Part shown: positions 10,315-21,019 of the stretch, in pieces
Layout: every line of letters starts with the position of its first letter
Numbering within the stretch: the stretch's first letter is position 1
Assembly: GCA_030760725.1 (NCBI GenBank)
Contig: JASWHV010000003.1
Span: 110,888,153 to 110,952,152 of the forward strand
Length of the DNA stretch: 64,000 nucleotides
Reading direction: 5' to 3'
Source of the DNA: Neostapfia colusana
Lineage: Eukaryota; Streptophyta; Magnoliopsida; Poales; Poaceae
Program-made: the position numbers and the translations under genes
Notes under the pieces: model-generated
The model's database searches: none
What the model was told of the DNA's origin: nothing
What the model saw: only the letters and a program-made list of their open reading frames with translations

Positions 10315-12013
10315 TTGCCTGCACCAGTGCTCCTGGGATCTTCTGTGTCGGGCTCCCCTGTGTCACAACCATCCAATGTTCCTGATGTGCCTTCCCGAGC
10401 AGTTACAAGGCTTCAACACGGTATAATTCGACCCAAACATTTGTTTCCAGGGTTTATCCGTTATGGAAATTTCTGTGCTACTGATGAACCAGAAAATCTT
10501 CAAGAAGCCATGTCTTATCAGAAGTGGTGTGGTGCTATGCAAACTGAGTTTGATGCATTATGCAGAATAACACATGGCATTTAGTTCCTCCACCTCAAGG
10601 CAAGAATATTATTGATTGTAGATGGGTATACAAAGTAAAACATAAAGCAGACGGTATGGTTGGTCGTTATAAAGATCGATTGGTGGCTAAAGGGTTTAAG
10701 CAATGGTACGGCATTGATTATGAGGCCACATTTAGTCTTGTCGTCAAGATTGCCACTATTAGACTTGTATTGCCGGTTGCAGTGTCAAAGGGATGGAAAC
10801 TTTGTCAGTTGGATGTTCAAAATGTGTTTCTTCATGGAATTTTGGAAGAGGAAGTATATATGAGACAACCTCTGGTTTTATTCACAAGAACAAGGCTGAT
10901 TATGTGTGCAAACTTGATAAAGTAATATATGGGCTCAAACAAGCCCCGTGAGCGTGGTATTCACGTCTTAGCTCACGGTTGCAATATCTGGGCTTCATTC
11001 CTTCTAAAGCCGACACATCGTTATTCTTCTATCATAAAATGGCATCACAATACTCATGTTAATCTATGTTGATGATAGCATAATAACAAGCTCTTCTAAA
11101 GCGGCTGTCTCTACTCTTTTGGATAATCTGGGAAAGAAGTTTGCAATTAAAGACCTTGGTCAACTCTATTTTTTCCTGGGCCTTGAAGTGCAGTACAAAC
11201 CGGATGGTCTTATACTATCTCAAACTAAGTCTGACAGAGATATCTTGAAGAAGGTTAATATGAGTCAGTGCAAAGCCATGAATACTCCAATGATCAGCTC
11301 AGAAAAGCTATCATCAGAAGGGGGGAAGCTGTTGAAACCTGAAGAAGCCAAGGCATACTGAAGCATGGTAGGTGCATTACAATATTTGTCCATGACTAGA
11401 CCTGATATTTCTTTTGCGGTTAATAAGGTCTGCCAGTTCCTCCATGCACATACGACTGATCACATGATTGCTGTTAAACGTATCTTAAGGTACATCAAAG
11501 GAACACTTGATCTTGGATTAAAATTTAAGAGATCATACTCTACTCTTGTGAGTGCCTTCTTAGATGCGGACTGGGCAGGAAATGTTGATGATAGAAGATC
11601 AACCGGAGGAATCGCGGTTTTCTTTGGTCCAAATTTAATCTTGTGGAATGCAAGGAAGCAACCAATTGTGTCTAGATCAAGCACAGAGGCTGAGTATAAA
11701 GCCTTAGCAAATGCTACAGCTGAAATCATTTGGTTGGAGTTAATACTTCGAGAATTGAAGATTGCTCATCCTAAGACATCATGTTTTTTGTGGATAATTT
11801 GGGAGCCACATATCTTTTAGCAAATCGAGTCTTTCACGTAAGCACAAAGCATATTGAAGTTGATTACACTTTGTTAGAGAAAGACTGGCAAATCGATAGT
11901 TGGATATTCGTTTTATATCTTCAGGTGATCAAATAGCTGACGGACTAACAAAGGCACTGTTGGTAAAGATGCTGGAAAAGTTCAAAACCAATCTCAACCT
12001 TGAACGGTCGTGA
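10315..12013 (+). pseudogene. Copia-1 reverse transcriptase and RNase H
   Basis: Reverse transcriptase begins around NNTWHLVPPPQGKNIIDCRWVYK (10560-10640) and continues with VAKGFKQWYGIDY and LDVQNVFLHG. The catalytic LIYVDDSIITS is at about 11060-11090, in a new frame. RNase H motifs follow: FLDADWAGNVDDRRST (about 11560) and SSTEAEYKALA (about 11680). The C-terminal ADGLTKAL is at 11938-11960 in another frame. Frameshifts or stops at about 10580, 10925, 11360 and 11800 break the frame. The coding region ends about 10 bp before the polypurine tract. Confidence 0.85.
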
Positions 12014-12015
12014 TT

Positions 12016-12026
12016 GAGGGGGGGGG
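12016..12026 (+). other. Polypurine tract of Copia-1
   Basis: GAGGGGGGGGG directly precedes the LTR start TGTTAACAG. Confidence 0.7.
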
Positions 12027-12221
12027 TGTTAACAGAAGAATATCTTCTAGAAGCTATATCACATAGAGGCTGTTGGAGATAAATCTTATCACAAGAGTAT
12101 TCGGTTGTATTACATAAACTTGGTTTAGATATGATGTAATTCAGGTGTAACTCAACTCTATAAATAAGAAAGGCTCTCGACCATATGGTGCAGCCAATTA
12201 CGATCAGTTCATCGTCTTTCA
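12027..12221 (+). repeat. 3' LTR of Copia-1
   Basis: It begins TGTTAACAG right after the polypurine tract and contains a TATA-like CTATAAATAAG (about 12158). The right boundary is placed at ...CTTTCA from the expected CA ending. No second LTR copy is in the window to confirm it, so the end is uncertain by tens of bases. Confidence 0.5.
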
Positions 12222-12405
12222 GGTGGGACCAGCATCAACCTCCTTCACCTAAGGATACTTGAGAAGACGCAAATCTCCAAGGTGGACCCGGAGCCTTCCC
12301 AACCCTGTCAAGGCATCTTACTAGGTCGTGCCCAACCGTGAGGGTGCATATTGCTGACTCAAGATCTAAATTGACCTCTTTTGTTAGATGAATCTTCAAA
12401 ACTAA

Positions 12406-12407
<2 letters not shown>

Positions 12408-12458
<51 letters not shown>
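12408..12458. repeat. (TA)n microsatellite
   Basis: About 25 uninterrupted AT dinucleotides. A small reading frame across it encodes only a Tyr-Ile repeat and is not a gene. Confidence 0.95.
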
Positions 12459-12459
<1 letters not shown>

Positions 12460-14130
12460 CAATTCTAGATAGAGAATCAAATAAAATACATAAAGACAAC
12501 ATCTCCATCATATGTCATCAGTGAATGGAAAGCTCCTTTATCTGAAAGAGATCTTGCTTTGTTCACACCACCAATCTTTTATATATCTTCTCACTCTCCC
12601 TGTGAAATTTTTGAGGTAATTCTTCAAGTGATGTCATAGTGCTAGGGATCCTGTCAGAACAGGAGCGCATCGGGTTGTCCTAGCACAACAAGTCATAATA
12701 GGACGTCTTCAGTCACCGTCGAGGCGAAGGAAAAATAGTAATAGGGTTGGAAAAGTAGACCAAAAGACAAAAGGTAAAAAGGATAAAAGAAGACTGGATT
12801 TGATCCATTAGATTATACTCAACTGGTTGTGCCAACTTCAGATTTATAGGGTGGAGAGGTTTTACTCTTACAATTTCTTGTCCAAAATTTTCCCTAATGT
12901 ATATTTCAAAACTTTCCTCATGCCTGTGATCCGCTATTAATTATTTATAGCGAGCTGAAGGGTCACACCTTGACCAAAATCATTACACCTTTAATTACTT
13001 ATTGTATTTTTAAAATATTCCGTATAAAATAGTCAAAAATATATGATTGAGATTCAACAATCGTGCTGACACTACTCAAACCCTAACACGTGTCTTGGAC
13101 TCTCTGGTCCGGTGACCTTGGTTCCTGTCTCCAGGTCCTCTCCGGTGCTTGACGCCACAGCGAAGGCGACGCATGACCCCAGGTTTCCTTGCTGGGCTGC
13201 CATGGTGACGGTAACTAGTGGCAAAGATGACTACCATTTTCCCGATTTCAAGCCGGGTTGGCCAGGGACCGTCGTCAGATCCATCTTCGTCCCGGACTCC
13301 TGCAAACAATATCTTGCCCATTCGCGAAGGTACTTATTCTCGTGATTAGGGGGAAGGTAACACTGGACCAGAGAGAAGGTAGCCTTGTAATTTTTACTGT
13401 GTGCGAGGATGACCTTCAAGTGCCAATCCCCAAACCTTTTGTTGTCAAATATAATCCGATCGAATAGTTCAAAAATCAACTTAGTTCGAACAGGAATTCC
13501 TACTCCGTTCCTTCCATATGCATTGTATGCATGGCATTTAATAATTTGTTGTGTACAATCTTCTTTAGGAAATTCAATGAGCCTCAGATAAGATATTTCC
13601 TCTGAGCTGAGTCGAAAGCTTGGGTTTGATGATCTCTAATTTTCTTCAGAACCTCGGCAACAGGTTTTAATTAGGGATTTGTTTGGATCAGTGTTTAGAA
13701 AACAAGTAGAGAAAAGCGAGCGGAGTAGCTACGCCTAGCGCCTAGTGTTTCTAGACATTCTGTAAAAGACGGAAGAAAATATATATAATATATATGTATG
13801 TTTTTAAAAAATAAATAATATGCATGAGCAATTATAATAGTTTAGATTGGCTATATATATGGTATGTGTAACAGAATAAGAATGAACATTTGAGTAGTTT
13901 AATTTGCTGCCTACATGCTATGTGTAACCAAATAAAAATGCACAAAACATGTAACACACCACATTATATTTTTCATCTAAACTATATTTACATCAAGAAG
14001 AATTAAGTAGTGGGAAAAGGCAGACTGGAACGTAAAAAAGTGGACCTAAGGGGTCTAACCGCTTAACACGGACGCTCAAGCAAAAACAAAATGGTCAGCG
14101 GCCGTATAGGAGGCTTTTATAATTAAATAC
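12459..14130. other. Unassigned intergenic DNA
   Basis: No retrotransposon protein motif, LTR or primer site was recognised. The only frame with protein-like composition is 13231-13479 on the minus strand (82 codons, containing FGDWHLKVILAHSKNYKATF and LREWARYCLQESG). I do not recognise it. It could be a decayed exon or a fragment of another element. The remainder is AT-rich. Confidence 0.3.
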
Positions 14131-14282
14131 TGGTTTGGATCCTATGGACTAATGTTACTTGACTAATTTTACTCTAGCTCATTTAAACAGAAGTAATAGA
14201 TGGACTAATAGTCAACTTGTAGGCTAATTGCTAGTCAATTAGCGGGACAAAACCAACTAATATGGACTAATAGATCCAACAA
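14131..14282. mobile_element. MITE-like inverted-repeat sequence
   Basis: The left end TTTGGATCC is followed by TATGGACTAAT. The right end, read in reverse complement, is TTGGATC followed by TATTAGTCC. GGACTAAT and TTAGTCC-type motifs recur inside. Such ends are common in small non-autonomous DNA transposons of grasses. The ends are diverged and I cannot fix a target duplication. Confidence 0.4.
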
Positions 14283-14999
14283 ATCATAAAATGACTGGAA
14301 TAACCCTTTATCTGTTTCATCTCCCACCTCCCTCATCCACCAGTAGGGTTGTCAACGAGCCAAAGCTCGAGGAAGTCTGGCCTCTCAGGATTGAGATTGG
14401 TAAAAATTTGAGCCGAGTCCGGGATCCATTCGATTCTGCAGTCAAGGTCGAGTTCGATGATAATACTTGTTCAAACAGTTGGAAGCTCGTAAAAGCTCGA
14501 GTTCGAGCTTTACAGAATCGTTTAAACAATAAAAGATAAACAACATTTAAGAAATAAATAATAAAAAAAATATTTATAATATTAAACTTATCTAAACGAG
14601 ACTTTCTCGTTTATTTTTAGAGACAAGCTGGAACAGAGGCATCAAGCAGCCACCCCGTCGGCTGTCCCGCCGGCTTCCTCTAGCAGGCCACACAGGGATT
14701 CTACTGCCACAGTCCGCCACGCACCACACAGCCGGTCTGCCCTCGCCACGAACCACCTCAACAACACCTCGATCCCATCGTCTCCCCATCCCCTCGACGC
14801 CGGCCCTCTCCTGGACGCTGCTCCGTCGGACCCCATCTCCTGTACGCCGCGCACCCACCCCCTTGACACAACCCCGCCCCTCATCCCCTCTACGCGTAGC
14901 TACTCCTATTGTCCACGCGATGCAGACGCCTCGGTCCAACTCCTCCATGTGGCGCCAGTGGCCCGGATCCAAATCGACCGCACCCCAGCTATGTAGCGG
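14283..14999. other. Unassigned GC-rich flank of the 15-39 kb Copia
   Basis: Contains direct and inverted AGCTCGAG-type motifs (14360-14510), an AT-rich spacer, and a GC-rich stretch (14630-14990) with minus-strand frames of skewed composition that look non-coding. Nothing here supports a gene. Confidence 0.3.
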
Positions 15000-15004
15000 G
15001 TAGT
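15000..15004. repeat. Left target-site duplication GTAGT
   Basis: GTAGT directly precedes the LTR at 15005 and recurs directly after the LTR ending at 39209 (39210-39214). A matching 5-bp repeat indicates that these two LTRs bounded one original Copia insertion. Confidence 0.65.
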
Positions 15005-15439
15005 TGTTAGACTTAGAATTTTCTTAGTGATTAATACTATGCATTGCTAATCAAGGTTTTTATATATAATCAATATTAGAGTATGATTGATTAATCTAAA
15101 ATATAATTAAGAATTCAATGCTTATTCTTTCGGCCGTAGTGGAGGAGGTAGACATGACGTTGGCGCTTGGCGTAGGCAGTGAAGATCGGAACTGGTGGCC
15201 GATGAGGAAGAGACCTTCCCTCACTAACGCACATTAGAATCGGGATTGCGGGATGGTCGGATGCGTTAGGTGTGAGTATCGATGATTCCACACACTGGCT
15301 TTCTCCCCTTTTTCATAGCGCGTGCGAGAGGGGACCTCAACCAAATTGAAAACGGTTGCGCCCCTGATCAGGGCGCATGGGGAGTAAATCCTGTGGTTAT
15401 TGCCCACCTGAAATTTACGGGATCAAATGGTAATCAACA
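15005..15439 (-). repeat. 3' LTR of the minus-strand Copia-AB element
   Basis: 435 bp, with TGTTAGACTT at the left end and ATCAACA at the right (plus-strand reading). On the minus strand a polypurine tract abuts its start, which makes it the 3' LTR. By eye it is about 85-90% identical to the LTR at 38782-39209, with small indels, so the insertion is old. Confidence 0.8.
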
Positions 15440-15456
15440 TTCTCCCCCTTGATCAC
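15440..15456 (-). other. Polypurine tract of Copia-AB (copy A)
   Basis: The minus strand reads GATCAAGGGGGAGAA immediately before the LTR start TGTTGATTACC. Confidence 0.75.
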
Positions 15457-15640
15457 GGACATAAGACTTACCAACTTTCTGTCTTAGTTACTAAACTTAG
15501 TGTATATCCCCTCACGTTCAACATAAAGAGCGCGACGCATCAAAACAGTCATTTACGTACTGTTTGACTCGACGACCACTATATGTCTCATGCTTGAAAA
15601 TAACCTTACTCTTAATTTGCCCCTTAGTATACAGGATAGT

Positions 15641-17507
15641 TCATAGGCTCTCCCTTAAACCCATGCCGGCTATGTGTTCTCTGAACTCATTGGATGGAAG
15701 AGCTTTTGTTAGCGAATCCGCAAGCATGTGTTTTGTACTTATATGCTCGAGACTAATTGTGTGATCCTGGATTTTATCTTTCACAACATAGAACTTAATA
15801 TCAATGTATTTGGAAGCTCCACTTGATTTGTTGTTGTGAGAATATAGTATTGTAGGCTCATTGTCACAGTACAACTTAAGTGGTTTATGCATACTGTCGA
15901 CCACTCTAAGACCGGGTACAAATTTATTAAGCCATAGTGCCTGCCCTGTAGCCTCATAACACGCAACAAACTCGACATGCATTGTGGATGATGCAGTGAT
16001 GGTTTGTTTGGAGCTCTTTCACGAGATAGCTCCATTCGCAAGGGTGAAGATATAACCTGACGTGGATATCTTAGTGTCCACACATCCCGCGAAATCTGAG
16101 TCTGAGTATCCCACTATCTCTAGTGAGCTTGACTTACTAAATGTAAACATTAGGCCTTTTATTCCCTGCACGTATCTGAGTGCCTTCTTAACTGCTTTCT
16201 AGTGGTTAATTCCTTGATTGACTTAATATCTGCTAAGCATCCCAGTTACGAATGCTAAATCAGGGTGAGTACATACTTGAGCATACATAAAACTTCCGAC
16301 AGCAGAAGCATATGGAACCGATTTAATTTGATCAATCTCATATTGGTTCCTTGGATACTGAAAATTGCCAAACTTATCACCCTTGACTATTGGAGCATGC
16401 GAAAGTTTGCTAGCATACATACCATACTTCTTGAGTACGCTATCCAAGTACGCTTTCTGAGATAGGCCTAATACCCCCTTATTGCGATCTTGGAGAATCT
16501 CGATTCCTAACACGTAGGAAGCTTAACCTAGATCCTTCATATCAAAGTTTGAGAACAAAATTTTCTTAGTTTCTAGCAATAGATTGACATCACTACTCGC
16601 AAGTAGTATGTCATCTACGTAAAGAACAAGAAAAATAAATTTTCCATTCTTAAACTTATCATATATTCAATTGTCCTCCTCATTTTCCTTAAACCCAAAC
16701 TTTCTTATGGTTTAATTTAACTTGAGATACCATCACCTCGAGGCCTGTTTAAATTCATAGATAGACTTTGTTAATCGGTATCACATGTGTTCCTTACCTT
16801 TAACGACAAAACACTTCGATTGTGTCATGTAGACGTCCTCATAGAGATCCCCATTGAGGAACGCCGTTTTTACATCCATTTGATGTAATTTTAAGTCAAA
16901 ATGCACCACTAACCATAATGATTTTGAACAAATCCTTACTAGAGACGGGTGAGAACATCTCATTGTAATCCACACTTTCTCTTTGAGTGAATCCTTTTGC
17001 CACAAGTCTAGCTTTATATTTCTCGATCTTCCCTTTAGAGTCACATTTGATCTTGTAGACCCATTTGCATCCTACTGTTTTGGCTCCATTAGGAATCTCG
17101 ACTAATTCCTAGACTTTGTTGGTGTCTATTGACCTCATCTTATCCTCCATAACCTTTTGCTACTCAGATGACTGAGGTCTTCTCATAGCATCTTCAAATA
17201 AGGTGGGATCATCCTCCATTTAAAATTCTTCACTCATGTAGACCTCATATTCGCTTGGTATATTTGAGAGTCTCACTCTTTGAGATCTTCTAAGTTGCGC
17301 ATTATCCACAGGTTGGGGCAGATGTTGTTCCTCATCATTAGCGACAGCTGGCTCAGAATGCTCGGAAAGTTGAGCTGGTTCCTGTGGTACAGGAAACTCA
17401 CTAATTTCCGTCGCTGATGAAGGAATGACAACAGGTGTTGAATCATCAGTGCTAAGCACAGATGATCTATCATCAGCAGGTACCGTGAAATAGGTTTCCC
17501 GAATCAT
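15641..17507 (-). pseudogene. Copia-A reverse transcriptase and RNase H
   Basis: The minus strand encodes, right to left: the Ser/Pro-rich linker after integrase (17220-17507); reverse transcriptase pieces with LELHQMDVKTAFLNG-like residues (DLKLHQMDVKTAFLNGDLYEDV, 16781-17044); the catalytic LYVDDILLAS (YVDD at 16608-16619); a GTPYASAVGSLMYAQ-type block (16223-16513); and RNase H ending KYIDIKFYVVKDKIQDH and HMLADSLTKALPSNEF (15641-15982). Each block is in its own frame with stops between, for example near 16515 and 17045. The enzyme copies element RNA in the virus-like particle. This copy is dead. Copy B (33029-34849) is about 95% or more identical by eye. Confidence 0.85.
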
Positions 17508-17554
17508 AGGAACGGGTACATAAACCCGCTTCTCTTCAAGATCTATTTCACGTC

Positions 17555-18409
17555 TTACCGTGCCCCCCCTATCATGACATCATCTAGGAAGATGGCATGT
17601 CTCGTTTCTACGAACTTAGTAAAGCGGTATGGACAGTAGAATCTGTATCCTTTACTTTTATCAGGATAGCCAATAAAGTGGCAACTGATGTTTTTAGAGT
17701 CCACCTTACCAATGTTTGGATTAAATACTTTCGCCTCAGCTGGACAGCCCCATACGTGCAAGTAGTTTAATGAGGGATTACGTCCCGTCAACAACTCGTA
17801 CGGTGTCTTAGGTACTGACTTACTCGAAACTCGATTAAGCACGTGACATGCGGTTTTTAACGCCTCCATCCACAAGCTAATCGGTAGCGTAGAATAACTT
17901 ATCATACTTCTTACTATATCCATAAGCGTACGGTTTCTCCGTTCTGCTACACCGTTTTGCTGAGGCTCACCTGATGTCAAATACTCGGCGACTATACCAT
18001 TTTCCTGCAAAAACCTTGCAAAAGGTCTAGGTACTTGGCCATATGGGGTGTGTCGACCGTAGTAGTCCCCTCCACGGTCTGATCTTACTACTTTAATCTT
18101 AACACTATGTTGATTTTCTACTTGAGCCATAAATATCTTAAATTTATCCAAAGATTCGGATTGCTCCTTGATTAGATAAATATAGCCATAACGAGTATAG
18201 TCATCTGTAAACGTTATGAATGAATCATAGCCTTCTACAGAGACTATGGGAAATGGACTACAAATATCCGTGTGAAATAACTCCAATATTCCCTGTACTT
18301 TGTTTGGCGTTTTTCTTAATAATCTTAACGTATTTTCCTTTAATGCAGTCAATGCATTGTTCAAAATTCGAAGTCTAAGTGGGAAAGAATTGATTGTAAT
18401 ACTAAGCAT
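17555..18409 (-). pseudogene. Copia-A integrase
   Basis: 284 open codons on the minus strand carry the rve core. The first aspartate is in FHTDICSPF, the second in VVRSDRGGDYYG, and the glutamate in QQNGVAERRNRT. They are followed by the conserved LNRVSSKSVPKTPYE and HVWGCPAEAKVFNPN blocks and the FIGYPDKSKGYRFY motif. The three acidic residues are intact, but the frame is separated from protease and gag by shifts near 18400. It would insert cDNA with 5-bp staggered cuts, consistent with the GTAGT repeats. Confidence 0.85.
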
Positions 18410-18951
18410 TCAATTCTCCCCTTCAAAATACAGCATAAACGATAATGCCATAATTTTGGTGACGTTTCTAAATCGATTCTTTTGCACTTACTAAATATTA
18501 GGTCGTTTTGTGAAGAAACGTTATCATTTCTTACAACATTGACATCATCATGATTGGATAATAAATATAACATGTCTTGCAGAAAAGCAAGACCCACAAT
18601 CTTATTATTAAAAGTGATAGTACATCTATCATTACTAAAATGACACACATAGTCTAAATCATCCAAACATGAAACTGAAATCAAGTTTCTCTCTAAAGAG
18701 GGAACATAAAGAACATTATTAAGCCTAAGTACAAAGCCATTTTTAATTCTAAGTAGGAGATCTCCAATGGCTTCGACTTGTGCTTCTCGACCATCAGCGA
18801 CTTTAATGATCCTTCCCCCTCTTCTTAGTGTCCACCTCATACTTAATCGCTGTATAGAGTTACAAACATGCATGGTGGCACCCGAGTCAATCCACCAAAT
18901 AGATTGAGAGTAATCTAAAAGTAGGGATTCATTAACAAAAATTATTGCCAT
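18361..18951 (-). pseudogene. Copia-A protease and integrase zinc domain
   Basis: SIWWIDSGATMHVCNS (about 18840-18895) is the pepsin-like active site of a Copia protease. Downstream, RLSMRWTLRRGGR and LNNVLYVPSLERNLISVSCL match the conserved protease-integrase spacer. The start of the integrase zinc region (LWHYRLCCI, where the family has WH-RLGH) has lost its second histidine. The frame runs 196 codons. Confidence 0.8.
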
Positions 18952-19363
18952 TCTTACAACACCATTTCAGAAAACTGACACAGTCCTTCTGATGATATCC
19001 AATCTCCTTGCAAAATTTGCATTGATTCTTAGCCACTTTTACCTCCTTTTGAGGAGGATGCTGCATAGGAGTCTTTCCCTTGCCCTTATCTGCAGAAGAG
19101 CTTCCATGTACCTTAAAGGCGGGAGATTTGGGAGAACAGAAGTAGCTCTTCCCCTTCCCTTTCCCATTGGTATAGTTAACAAAATCACCACTCCTGTGGG
19201 ACTTAATGCGTTCTTCTTCTTGAACGCACATGGCAATCAACTTCTCTAAAGACCAATTATCAGGTTGCGAGTTATAGTTTATCACAAAAGCTTCAAAGCC
19301 CTTTGGAAAGAGAGGTCAAGATGAAATGCACAAGAAATTCATCACTCACCCCTAAGTTCAAAG
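18932..19363 (-). pseudogene. Copia-A gag C-terminus, truncated at its N-terminal side
   Basis: The minus-strand frame includes QPDNWSLEKLIAMCVQEEERIKS, a lysine/glycine-rich stretch, and a complete Copia zinc knuckle CKFCKEIGYHQKDC (19000-19045). Upstream, LNLGVSDEFLVHFILTSL is in a second frame and reaches 19363. At 19363 gag stops matching copy B and joins unrelated exon-like sequence. About two thirds of gag, the leader, primer site and 5' LTR are therefore missing from copy A. Confidence 0.8.
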
Positions 19364-19470
19364 AGAGGGCATATATGCGAGTTAGCACTCCTTTCCTGAG
19401 AAGCTTTAGGTTGAGCTGCTTATCATTCCACACAACACGTTCATTGTACCTGGCCCAGAAAAAAAAAGAA
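19363..19470 (-). pseudogene. Exon-like fragment joined in frame to Copia gag
   Basis: On the minus strand, a 3' splice-site-like pyrimidine tract ending in CAG (19455-19472) is followed by coding sequence YNERVVWNDKQLNLKLLRKG and then VLTRIYA. This runs without a break into gag (LSLNLGVSDEFLVHF). The same exon occurs at 41275-41375, where it is followed by a normal-looking intron and a second exon. The gene is not recognised. The fusion is the left end of a segment (19363-20514) shared with 41281-42420. Confidence 0.6.
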
Positions 19471-20514
19471 CATGAGAATAAAAAAGCAAGAACAGAAAAC
19501 AAACCATGTATTGCGCATCTATTTTTTTCATATAATACATCTCCGAAACAAAAAAGCCAAAATTATAAGATTAACTTATATCAAGCAGCTCGGATGCTGC
19601 TCATGAATATTAAGATCTGTTTGTGGAAAGGTCCAGCTAAGCCAGACGTGATCTTGCGTGCGTAGTCCTGCCTTGTCAATCAAGGACCGTGTCGTGTGCG
19701 GCCCTGTTGAACAAACTTGAATGTTAGCAAAGGCATACATGATATATGAGACCCCGTGAACAGATGTAACTGACCTCTAAACGTCGAGGCATAGCACACG
19801 ATTTATAGGTGTGGGTCGAGAGCAGGAAGGTGTAAATCCGCTAACGGGCATAGAGTTGCTACGTCTAGTGACCTCCTGCTTGTTTTGGTACGACCGATTC
19901 AACGTTTGGGCTGTCGGGTGAAAGGTTGTCCCGTACGACATTAGTTGAGCATGTTGTCGCAGCTCCGAGGATGGGCGTATGTGACGTGCTATTCAGTTAT
20001 CTCTGCAGGTTTATATCGAGTTGATTCGTCGTCCCTCACGGTCATGAGTACCGCTTGTTCACTGTGTCGTGACGTAGTAATTATTGGAGATGAATATGAT
20101 GAATTATTTATTGTTATGATATAATTGTATTGCAACCTGTGTGCCACCAATTGTTGCTCACTAAATTTCAGCTTCTTGAACGCTAAATCTGATGCTAAAA
20201 CCATAATTAAGGAGGAACTGTTAGGCGTATCCTTGCTGCAATTGAACTATCCAATATGTCGGTTTATTCCTGCATGTAGAGTTTCTCGTTTAGGTAAGTC
20301 GGTTCAATCTTGTTGAGCCTTAGTGCTCATGGTTGCTACATTTAATAATGCTGATGGTGTTGAATGTTTTGATGATGAGTACGATGAAGGGTTCACTGCA
20401 GAGGCCCATTTCCCTTCGGGGACTACGGTCGAATGGAAGCACTGCACGCCGCCATGAAGCTTTGTGTGTGCTTGTCAGTACCCTGCAAACCAGGTATGGG
20501 AGGGGCAGCAGCAC
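19471..20514. repeat. Duplicated block (first copy), including a Gypsy LTR-like stretch
   Basis: Nearly identical (about 97% by eye) to 41384-42420. The stretch 19740-20420, read on the minus strand, resembles parts of the solo LTR at 21020-24945 (GAGCACTAAGGCTCAACAAG, and TACTACGTCACGACACAGTG with AACAAGCGG). It is probably a diverged chromodomain-Gypsy LTR fragment in the opposite orientation. No coding region is supported. Confidence 0.5.
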
Positions 20515-21014
20515 CTGCCGGGACAGAAGCAATGGCTGGCCGAGAGGACCAGGGGGTGGCGGCGGCGGCAGCGTTGGCGCCTCCAGCAGCAGCGGCCGCG
20601 GGCCCCCAGGGAGACACCTCCCAGGCAGCGGATGCCCCCCCCCCCCGCGCCCTGGCTGCAGAAGCAGCAGCCGCCCAGGGGGCGGCTGGATCTGAGGTGG
20701 CGGCGGTCTAAGGGTGGGCGGCGGCGGCCCAAGGGCGGTGGCGGCCCAAGGGCGGTGGCGGCGGCTGACCAGGTGGCGGCTGGATCAGAGGCGGCGACGG
20801 CCCGTGGGTTGGTGGCGGCGGCCCAAGGGGTGGCGGCGGCTGTGGGCCGAGGGGTGACAGCGGCGGCCCACGGGGCGGCGGCGGCGGCAGACCAGGGGGC
20901 GGCGGCGGCAGCTGCAGCGCCTCCAGTAGCGGCAGCTGCGGGCCGAGGGCTGGCGGCGGCGGTGGCCCACGCGGCGGCGGCGGCAGGCCAGGCAGTGGTG
21001 ATGGGTGCATGGCC
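20515..21014 (-). pseudogene. Ala/Pro-rich gag N-terminus of a Copia-Y element (left part)
   Basis: GC-rich, degenerate GGCGGC-repeat DNA. On the minus strand one frame (within 20475-21095) gives long alanine/proline runs such as ATAAASPRPAAAATGG. It continues after the solo LTR at 24951-25014. Both lie downstream of a primer site and 5' LTR (25053-25235) on the minus strand, in the position of gag. Ala-rich gag N-termini also occur in Copia-6 and in the + strand copy at 25726. Because the composition is so biased, the coding call is tentative. The same block is missing from the second copy at 42419. Confidence 0.4.
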
Positions 21015-21019
21015 AGCGG

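Noticed and set aside
12235..12480. 81-codon ORF over the TA repeat
   Set aside because: The Tyr-Ile run comes from the (TA)n microsatellite.
14592..14972. 126-codon minus-strand ORF
   Set aside because: Gly/Arg/Val-rich composition from GC-rich DNA with overlapping open frames; no motif or start context.
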